38,485 nt of DNA, taken from positions 1-38,485 of the forward strand of contig DFQF01000064.1 in assembly GCA_002377645.1 (NCBI GenBank), written 5' to 3'. The notes under the pieces were generated by a model. The model searched no databases and was not told where the DNA came from. It saw only the letters and a list, made by a program, of their open reading frames with translations. Position 1 is the stretch's first letter, and every line of letters begins with the position of its first letter. The position numbers and the translations under genes were made by a program. Shown here one piece after another: positions 32,483 to 38,485 of the stretch. Source of the stretch: Nitrospinaceae bacterium UBA3496 (GTDB lineage Bacteria; UBA8248).

Positions 32483-34336
32483 TCAAGATGTTGTTGAAAT
32501 CTTTTTTCCTAATGAAAAAGGATCTTGTAAAGAGGAAAAAAATATTTGCAAGAATTCTTCTCTTACGAAATCTGACAAAACAGGCATAACAAAACCTTCT
32601 ATCGTTTCTCTTCTTAACCAATCTGCAATTATTGAAGATTCAAACAAACTTTTTTTTGAAATATTTTTGTTTATATGATCTTGTGTATCATAAATATTAC
32701 AAATTCTCTTTTCTAAGTCATCAAAGGGAATGGCATCTCTTTTAAATTGAATTTCATCAACTAATAAACCCTCATAAATGAGATAACAAATAAAATAGGA
32801 CCTATCCTGTCCAGGTTCAACTATTAAAATATTTTTTCTTTCAACAGAAGGGCCATTTACGGACAAATTATCTATCAACAAAAGCAAACGTTGAAATTTC
32901 TTTCTTAATTTCGATTCAGATATTCTGCTCCCCCAATGAGAAAGCAAGAAGGTTAAATTCTCCTCTTTTGAAACTGGGTCTAAAGATTTTTCCAAAACTA
33001 TACGTAATCGCTCGATCAATTCTTTTCGCAAGAGAACTATTTCTTCTTTGTCTTGGTTAGTTTCTGCATCAGCAGAAAAAATGGACAACGGAAAGACTGA
33101 ATAGATTGAAGAAAGAAGAGAATCTAAATGATTCTTCTTTCGAAAAGGACCGTAAAAATAATCGCCACGATATGAAAAATGCGAAGACGACTGAACTAAC
33201 GGAAATTTTTGTTCTTGTATATTGATTTTCAGAAAACCACCACCCGAAACTATAGGTAAAGGATTAGAAACTTTAAATTTATTGGATAATCGGAATACTT
33301 CTAGTTTCATTGTCAATTCACTTAAAATTGGGATGGTTTTAATTTTTGTTACAGAGGATAATTTTTTCACAAAACGCTTTGCTCCACTTTTCCTAGGATA
33401 GAAAATATCACGAACTGTCTCCTTGATATTTGAAGATTTATTTAAATAAACCGTTTTGTCTTTAGAATCTTGCAATAAAAAAATACCCTTCAATTTTGGG
33501 ATCTCATCTATATTAGATGCAGAAAGAGAAATGCCTTTTGCAAATTTAGGAGGTTCTTTTACCAAGGGTTCTTGAAAAACAAGAAGATCTCGTTTTGTCC
33601 TTAAACCTGCATAGTGGCAAAAAGAAATAAGATTAATCAGTATATATGCGGTCGCTTTTGCGTCATCCAATGCTCTATGTCTAACAGCATTTGAGGTTTT
33701 ATAGCCAAAAATCATACTTAACTCTCCAAGATTATGCTTAGAGAAATTCGGAAGAATCCTTTTTGCTAGTTTAAAAGTGCAAAGAACTTCAGGACAATAA
33801 TTTTCACCAAGATATTCAAGAGAGAAATATTGAATAAATCTATAATCAAAATCTGCATTATGAGCTACAAAAACAGAATCTCCTACAAATTCAAGGAATT
33901 TCGGCAATATCTTTTCTAAAGTAGGTTGTTTGCTAACCATTGCGTCTGTTATTCCGGTAAGTTGAACAACATTTTTAGGTATTGTCCTATCTGGATTAAC
34001 CAATTGAGAAAACTCTCCCACAATTTTTCCATCCTTAACTTTCAAAGCTGCTAGCTCGGTAATCCGATGTTGGGGAGGACGACCTCCCGTAGTTTCAATA
34101 TCTACGACAACAAAACTTGAGGTGGGATTAAAGGGAGAGTGTAAAAAAGTTTCAGGAACAATCCAGTTACCTTCATTTTTCTTTTGTAAAAGTGGATTTT
34201 GAGAAAGCAGAGGGAGAATTAATGACTCAAAATCAAATCCGGACAGATCACGATTACGTTTGAAATGAGAATGAACTTTTTTGCATGCTACGTTGAAAAA
34301 TTCGCTATCAGAAAGGGAATGAGAATTAACTGTCAT
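32483..34336 (-). CDS. DEDDh 3'-5' exonuclease (DnaQ-like) with UvrC-like C-terminal region
   Basis: 617 residues. The exonuclease domain (about 75-250) has all DEDDh residues: VVVDIETTG (Asp, Glu), HNADFDYRFI (Asp) and HRALDDAKA (His, Asp). After it comes a region laid out like the GIY-YIG nuclease of UvrC/Cho: GIFLLQDSKDKTVYLNKSSNIKETV, then PILSELTMKLEVFRL. The YIG Gly is Asn and the catalytic Arg is not evident, so this half is probably inactive as a nuclease. The last 250 residues are unassigned. DnaQ-UvrC-like fusions are known in several phyla and linked to DNA repair. First gene of the minus-strand run, divergent from tatA. Confidence 0.85.
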   Translation of the reverse strand: MTVNSHSLSDSEFFNVACKKVHSHFKRNRDLSGFDFESLILPLLSQNPLLQKKNEGNWIVPETFLHSPFNPTSSFVVVDIETTGGRPPQHRITELAALKVKDGKIVGEFSQLVNPDRTIPKNVVQLTGITDAMVSKQPTLEKILPKFLEFVGDSVFVAHNADFDYRFIQYFSLEYLGENYCPEVLCTFKLAKRILPNFSKHNLGELSMIFGYKTSNAVRHRALDDAKATAYILINLISFCHYAGLRTKRDLLVFQEPLVKEPPKFAKGISLSASNIDEIPKLKGIFLLQDSKDKTVYLNKSSNIKETVRDIFYPRKSGAKRFVKKLSSVTKIKTIPILSELTMKLEVFRLSNKFKVSNPLPIVSGGGFLKINIQEQKFPLVQSSSHFSYRGDYFYGPFRKKNHLDSLLSSIYSVFPLSIFSADAETNQDKEEIVLLRKELIERLRIVLEKSLDPVSKEENLTFLLSHWGSRISESKLRKKFQRLLLLIDNLSVNGPSVERKNILIVEPGQDRSYFICYLIYEGLLVDEIQFKRDAIPFDDLEKRICNIYDTQDHINKNISKKSLFESSIIADWLRRETIEGFVMPVLSDFVREEFLQIFFSSLQDPFSLGKKISTTS

Positions 34337-34371
34337 AGATAACTTTAAGTTTCATCCGAAAATAGTGAAAA

Positions 34372-34401
34372 TTGACTTCATACCACTTGTTTATTTAAAA
34401 T
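34372..34401 (+). promoter_or_regulatory. Candidate sigma-70 promoter for tatA-tatC-pyrF
   Basis: TTGACT (34372-34377), an 18-base spacer and TAAAAT (34396-34401). This would leave a leader of about 115 bases before tatA. Confidence 0.35.
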
Positions 34402-34422
34402 AAAAAAATAAAATGTCTGAAC

Positions 34423-34460
34423 AAAAAAAATACTATGGGGTATTCTATATCCCAGTAGTA
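34423..34460 (-). terminator. Terminator-like hairpin with T8 in the exonuclease/tatA divergent region
   Basis: TACTA-TGGG and CCCA-G-TAGTA (34431-34460) pair with one bulge. On the minus strand the stem runs directly into eight T residues. No minus-strand gene precedes it in this gap, so it may attenuate the exonuclease transcript or block antisense reading; chance is possible. Confidence 0.35.
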
Positions 34461-34525
34461 GATTCAAACAATATAAGATAAAAATTTGTTCACTTTTTTT
34501 AAAAAAGTTTCAAAAGGAGAGTAAC

Positions 34526-34777
34526 TTGTTTGGTAGCATTGGGATGACCGAACTGCTTGTTATTTTAGTTGTTGCACTTTTAGTCATTGGACCAAAAAGA
34601 TTACCAAATCTTGCTCGTACCATAGGAAGAACATTGCGGGATTTTAAAAGAGCAACTTCAGACTTTGAAAATTCTATAGATATAGAATCAGATGAAGAAT
34701 TTTACGATTCTGAAACTGAAAAACAGAAGAAAGACGAAAAGAATGACGAGACCATTAACTCTGACCAGAAGAAATAA
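34526..34777 (+). CDS. tatA: Twin-arginine translocase subunit TatA
   Basis: An 83-residue TatA/TatB-family protein. The N-terminal membrane helix (GMTELLVILVVALLVIG), the hinge PKRLPNLARTIG and the amphipathic helix RTLRDFKRATSDF are all visible, followed by an acidic, lysine-rich tail. A single TatA with TatC can form a minimal Tat system, and no separate TatB is seen. It starts at TTG with AAAGGAGA six bases upstream; no other start fits. Folded, cofactor-bearing proteins would be exported across the inner membrane. It is 51 bases before tatC. Confidence 0.93.
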   Translation: MFGSIGMTELLVILVVALLVIGPKRLPNLARTIGRTLRDFKRATSDFENSIDIESDEEFYDSETEKQKKDEKNDETINSDQKK

Positions 34778-34828
34778 TCAAATCTAGACTTTTTATAAAC
34801 TGAAATATTTAGATAGGAATTTAAACGA

Positions 34829-35560
34829 TTGAGTGCATCAGGTTCGATGTCATTAACAGAACACTTAACAGAACTAAGAAAAAGACTTTTAATTATGGTT
34901 TCTTCAATAGGAATCTTTTTTTTGGCTTCCTATTATTTCTCTTCTGAATTATTAGAATTAATTCAAAATCCAATAGGGAAAGAAAAACTTGTTTTTTTAT
35001 CTCCTACTGAAGGATTTATATCACATATAAAAATATCATTTTATTCCGGCTTATTTCTTAGTATTCCACTCATTCTCTTCCATATTTGGAAATTTTGTGC
35101 CCCTGGGTTATTTAAAAAAGAAAAGAAATATTTAGCATCTTTTATTACCATTTCGTCTCTCAGTTTTATTATAGGTGCTTTTTTCTGTTACTTTCTAATA
35201 CTTCCTTATGGGTTAAGTTTTTTATTAAGTTTTGCATCCGAAACCTTATCTCCACAAATCTCGATAGCTTTTTACATCTCTTTTGTTTTTAAATTGATAC
35301 TAATCTTTGGTCTTGTTTTTCAAGTTCCATTGATAGTAATCCTCTTAGTGAAAATAAGAGTACTTTCTGTAAGTACTCTAGCAAATAATAGAGGTTATGT
35401 TTTCGTAGGTTCATTTGCTGCCTCTGCAATATTGACACCGCCAGATGTAGTAACACAAATTTTCCTAGCACTACCATTAATTATTTTGTTTGAAATAAGT
35501 ATAATTGCTGCAAGGTTTATTGAAGGATCTAAAAAATCAAAACAGGATATGGATGAATAA
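34829..35560 (+). CDS. tatC: Twin-arginine translocase subunit TatC
   Basis: A 243-residue six-helix membrane protein with the TatC signature SLTEHLTELRKRLLIM at the N-terminus, LSPTEGFISHIKISFYSGL (conserved Phe-Glu region altered to TEGF) and the FAASAILTPPDVVTQIFLALPLIILFEISI block. It is the signal-peptide receptor of the Tat translocon. TTG 34829 follows ATAGGA at long spacing; the ATG at 34847 directly before SLTEHL is an alternative. It overlaps or abuts pyrF. Confidence 0.95.
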   Translation: MSASGSMSLTEHLTELRKRLLIMVSSIGIFFLASYYFSSELLELIQNPIGKEKLVFLSPTEGFISHIKISFYSGLFLSIPLILFHIWKFCAPGLFKKEKKYLASFITISSLSFIIGAFFCYFLILPYGLSFLLSFASETLSPQISIAFYISFVFKLILIFGLVFQVPLIVILLVKIRVLSVSTLANNRGYVFVGSFAASAILTPPDVVTQIFLALPLIILFEISIIAARFIEGSKKSKQDMDE

Positions 35561-36257
35561 CATGGAACCAAAACAAAGAATTATATGTGCACTTGATTTT
35601 GAAAATATAGACTTGGCATTAAATCTAATCAAAAAAATTGAGGCACACATTCAATGGTATAAAATTGGAATGGAACTTTTCACAAAGGAAGGTCCAAGAG
35701 CAGTTGAAATGGTTATTAAAAGAGGATCCTCTGTTTTTTTAGATCTAAAGTATCACGATATACCCGCAACAGTTGAGAAAGCTATTTTTTCTGCTGCGAA
35801 TCTCGGAGTTTCTCTTTTAACCGTCCACGCATCTGGAGGAGAAGAGATGCTTGAAGCCTGCGCTAGGGCAAGAGATAAAATCAAGAATCCTCCATCCATT
35901 CTAGCTGTTACGGTTTTAACAAGTTTAGGCAAAGATAGTTTAAAGAAAATCGGAATAAAATCATCTCCAGCAGAACAAGTACTTAAAATGGGATTACTAG
36001 CAAAAAAATGCGGGTTAAACGGTGTAGTCGCATCTCCTATGGAAGTTTCGCAACTAAGAGGGGAACTTGGCAAAGACATGTTAATAGTTACACCAGGAGT
36101 ACGGTTAGATTCAGAGTCTCAAAATGATCATGCCAGAGTGCATACTCCAAAAAACGCAATAGAAAATGGTGCAGATTATATAGTTGTTGGAAGGCCTATT
36201 AGAAATGCAGAAAATCCAGAAGAAATCGCCCAAAAATACATTTCATCCATTTCCTAA
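35553..36257 (+). CDS. pyrF: Orotidine 5'-phosphate decarboxylase
   Basis: About 234 residues, a TIM-barrel that converts OMP to UMP. The active-site tetrad is visible in FLDLKYHDIPATV (Asp64, Lys66, Asp69), and the phosphate-binding end is VTPGVR...YIVVGRPI. The frame is open from 35505, but ATG 35553 has AGGA five bases upstream and overlaps the tatC end by 8 bases, suggesting coupled translation. ATG 35562, just after tatC's stop, is the alternative. The Tat and pyrimidine genes have no functional link; the pairing looks like operon economy. Confidence 0.95.
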   Translation: MNNMEPKQRIICALDFENIDLALNLIKKIEAHIQWYKIGMELFTKEGPRAVEMVIKRGSSVFLDLKYHDIPATVEKAIFSAANLGVSLLTVHASGGEEMLEACARARDKIKNPPSILAVTVLTSLGKDSLKKIGIKSSPAEQVLKMGLLAKKCGLNGVVASPMEVSQLRGELGKDMLIVTPGVRLDSESQNDHARVHTPKNAIENGADYIVVGRPIRNAENPEEIAQKYISSIS

Positions 36258-36300
36258 AATTCACTTCTTTTAGTGCATTTAGAGAACTCAAAACAAGAAA

Positions 36301-37197
36301 CTATATACCGCCAAATCCTGTCCAAATAACAATATAATTTGAAATTACCGTGAGGTAATTAAAAAGCAAAAGAAATCCTATAAACATTAGCAAACAACTA
36401 TTTATAAAATCTATATAAATTAAATAGCTTCTAAAATATCCGTAAAATTTAAGAAAAGTAGATAATATAAGCCCACTGACAAGGAAAGTACTACCCAATC
36501 CTAAACAATAAGAAATCAAAAGTAATAATGCTCGCATATAATTTTCTTGAACCGAAGAAAAAATAAGAATACTACCTAATATTGGACCTATACACGGAGT
36601 CCATCCAGCTGAAAATGTAATACCTATCATAAAACTACCAGCATATCCTCCAGTTCTACTTTTTACTTCGATAAGACTTTCTTTCCCTAAAAAAGAAGGG
36701 AGGAGACAAATCAACAAATAAAGTAATATTGAGAGAAAAAATCCTATGAATACTTTATAGCCAATCAAAAATAATAAAACAGAAATCAGAAGGACTACTC
36801 CAAAAAAGAAATATTGGAACGAGGATCTTATATTTTTAAAATTTTCCTGGAAGCGGAATGAAATTGCTCGATCAAAAACATAAATACCAAAAGCAAAAAT
36901 TAAAACACCACCAAATACTCGTAAAAAATCTTGAGAAGCACTAAAAAATTTACCCAAAAACGAAAAACTGAGGCCAATACTTACAAAAAAAACAGAGAAT
37001 CCAAAGATAAAAAAAATTGAATTTACAAATATGAGTCTACGTACAGAAGTACTATTACTTTCGTCAGTTATTTGTTCATAAGTCAGTCCTGTTAAGTAGG
37101 ACAAGTAACTCGGGAAAAGTGGAAGAACACATGGGGAGATAAAACTTAAGAATCCAGCCCAAAAAGCAAGTCCAATGTTCAATGAATCTACGGACAT
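36301..37197 (-). CDS. ccdA: CcdA/DsbD-type transmembrane thiol-disulfide transporter
   Basis: A 298-residue membrane protein of the CcdA/DsbD transmembrane family. Helix 1 carries SFISPCVLPLFPSYLSYLTG (Cys about 23) and helix 4 carries SAGWTPCIGPILGS, the two cysteines that pass electrons from cytoplasmic thioredoxin to the periplasm for cytochrome c maturation or disulfide repair. It is longer than minimal CcdA (about 230) owing to extra hydrophobic segments in the middle (VVLLISVLLFLIGYKVFIGFF). GAGG lies five bases before the ATG. It follows purA on the minus strand by 25 bases. Confidence 0.9.
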   Translation of the reverse strand: MSVDSLNIGLAFWAGFLSFISPCVLPLFPSYLSYLTGLTYEQITDESNSTSVRRLIFVNSIFFIFGFSVFFVSIGLSFSFLGKFFSASQDFLRVFGGVLIFAFGIYVFDRAISFRFQENFKNIRSSFQYFFFGVVLLISVLLFLIGYKVFIGFFLSILLYLLICLLPSFLGKESLIEVKSRTGGYAGSFMIGITFSAGWTPCIGPILGSILIFSSVQENYMRALLLLISYCLGLGSTFLVSGLILSTFLKFYGYFRSYLIYIDFINSCLLMFIGFLLLFNYLTVISNYIVIWTGFGGI

Positions 37198-37222
37198 GCA
37201 AGCCTCAAAATTAAATTAAAAA

Positions 37223-38485
37223 CTATTCGGTTACAAATGGTTCTTCGATCGTAATCGTATCATTTCTTTCCGGACCTGTTGATATCAAAGAAACAGAAAC
37301 TCCTAAAATCTTTTCAACATTCCGAATATAAGATAAAGCCAATTCAGGAAGTTCTTCCTGCTTATTCATCCCTGCAGTTTTTACCTTCCAACCCGGAAAT
37401 TCCTCAAAAATAGGCTTACACTTTTCTAGTAAACCTGTTTCCGCAGGAAAAGATGTTAATTTTTTCCCATCTACTTCATATCCTACACAAATACGTATAG
37501 TTTCCTGATTATCAAGGACATCAAGTTTGGTGAGTGCAATTGTATCTATACCACAAACTTGTATGCAGTGCCTTGCAGCCACTGCATCCAGCCATCCACA
37601 TCTTCTTGGTCGACCAGTTGTTGCACCAAATTCTCCACCCTCTGTTCGCAGCAGATCTCCTTCAGCATCTTCCATTTCCGATGGGAAAGGTCCCTGCCCT
37701 ACTCTAGTACAATATGCTTTAACAACTCCTAATACTTTATCTATTTTAGAATAAGGTATGCCTAATCCATTTAAAGCACCTCCAAGACCCGTATTACTTG
37801 ATGTAACATAAGGATAGGTGCCCATATCTACATCAAGAAGAATTCCCTGTGCACCTTCAAGAAGAATATTTTTCTTTGCGACTAAAGAATTTTGAATTTC
37901 AATATCTGTATTACAAATATGATTTTTAAGGACTCCTCTAACTTCTTCACAAATAGATAAAATATAAGATTCATCAAAAGCTTTTTGCTCTTCCTCAGTT
38001 AGAGAAATTTCAGAGAGCAATTTCTTTTTTAGATTAATGCTAACTTTAATCCTATCTCGCAAAATCTGCTCTTCAAATAAATCTGCTACCCTAACACCGA
38101 GTCTTGCAGCTTTATCAGAATATGCAGGTCCAATTCCCCTTCCTGTAGTACCTATTCGATTTACTCCCAACAATTCTTCCATATGGGAGTCCATAACTTT
38201 ATGGTAGGGGAGAATCAAATGTGCTCTTTTCCCTATCAATAAGTTTTCATCAATTTTTAAACCTAGTTCCTTCAGACTTTTCATTTCACTAATTAGTGAT
38301 AAAGGATCAATAACTGCACCAGATCCGATAATACAAAGCACATCCGGATTCAAAATTCCTGTTGGGATCAAATGAAGTATAAATTCCTGCCCAGAAACAA
38401 AAACTGTGTGGCCAGCATTTGCACCTCCTTGATACCTAGCTACGACATCAGAGCGTTGAGCAAGCCAATCTATAATTTTTCCTTT
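37223..38485 (-). CDS. purA: Adenylosuccinate synthetase (5' end beyond window)
   Basis: The frame runs in from the window edge without a stop, beginning KGKIIDWLAQRSDVVARYQGGANAGHT. This is the normal PurA sequence just after the missing GDEG loop, so about 15 N-terminal residues lie outside. Other motifs: GTTGRGIGPAYSDKAARLGVR, LLEGAQGILLDVDMGTYPYVTSSN, GATTGRPRRCGWLDAV and LTKLDVLD. It condenses IMP and aspartate with GTP to adenylosuccinate in AMP synthesis. An internal ATG at 38371 is not the real start. Confidence 0.96.
   Translation of the reverse strand, partial: KGKIIDWLAQRSDVVARYQGGANAGHTVFVSGQEFILHLIPTGILNPDVLCIIGSGAVIDPLSLISEMKSLKELGLKIDENLLIGKRAHLILPYHKVMDSHMEELLGVNRIGTTGRGIGPAYSDKAARLGVRVADLFEEQILRDRIKVSINLKKKLLSEISLTEEEQKAFDESYILSICEEVRGVLKNHICNTDIEIQNSLVAKKNILLEGAQGILLDVDMGTYPYVTSSNTGLGGALNGLGIPYSKIDKVLGVVKAYCTRVGQGPFPSEMEDAEGDLLRTEGGEFGATTGRPRRCGWLDAVAARHCIQVCGIDTIALTKLDVLDNQETIRICVGYEVDGKKLTSFPAETGLLEKCKPIFEEFPGWKVKTAGMNKQEELPELALSYIRNVEKILGVSVSLISTGPERNDTITIEEPFVTE

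Noticed and set aside
36258..36300. Terminator between convergent pyrF and ccdA
   Set aside because: Only a 4-bp CACT/AGTG stem is present, too weak to call.
37223..38371. purA as an N-terminally truncated gene starting at the ATG at 38371
   Set aside because: The frame continues upstream to the window edge with normal PurA sequence; the missing residues are simply outside the window.

Overview
The window is AT-rich by eye and densely coded, from a Gram-negative free-living bacterium. It has an outer-membrane-type amino-sugar pathway, Tat export, a menaquinone-type UbiD/UbiA/UbiE set, EamA exporters, thiolase/DUF35 pairs and a UGA-containing SelW-like selenoprotein gene. This mix recalls marine 'deltaproteobacterial' lineages such as SAR324 or Nitrospinota; that placement is a low-confidence inference. 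I see no transposase, integrase, phage gene, rRNA or CRISPR array, and no gene-free stretch longer than about 220 bases.

Layout. Bases 1-6700 (all minus): a partial LVIVD-repeat protein, a YciI-like protein, an orphan NMT1-type periplasmic binding protein, two tandem EamA transporters, a SnoaL/NTF2-like protein, tRNA-Glu and an AMP-forming acyl-CoA synthetase. Bases 6768-11414 (minus): a troABCD-type Mn/Zn/Fe ABC importer in which both permeases carry a C-terminal DtxR-like domain. A 24-bp DtxR-type palindrome lies just upstream of troA. Bases 11636-14334 (plus): a CMD-family protein, a metal-dependent cyclase, the cobalt transporter pair cbtB-cbtA and a phosphomannose-isomerase-type cupin. 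Bases 14371-16641 (minus): an aminotransferase, a PhzF-family protein and a 78-residue SelW/Rdx-like protein with an in-frame TGA (CxxU) that ordinary gene calling misses. Bases 16861-19490 (plus): an HMG-CoA-synthase-like/DUF35 fusion without a nucleophile cysteine, followed by an intact thiolase.

Bases 34336 down to 19503 form a long, tightly packed minus-strand run. In order of transcription: a DEDDh exonuclease with a decayed GIY-YIG-like part, thiolase, DUF35 protein, a degenerate NtrC-like regulator, a stand-alone GlmU uridylyltransferase domain, a degenerate nucleotidyltransferase/left-handed beta-helix protein, GlmS, a GlmM-like mutase, a stand-alone GlmU-type acetyltransferase, GatC, UbiD, UbiA and UbiE. 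The glm genes together would convert fructose-6-phosphate to UDP-GlcNAc with GlmU split into separate polypeptides; the last three genes would perform late quinone biosynthesis. Divergently, tatA-tatC-pyrF runs on the plus strand. A CcdA-type thiol transporter and a 5'-truncated purA close the window on the minus strand.

The observations most worth following are the missed selenoprotein, the double DtxR-permease fusion with its matching operator, and the glm operon with a split GlmU, a pseudoenzyme-like paralogue and a decayed NtrC-type regulator. TTG start codons with good Shine-Dalgarno sequences are unusually common.
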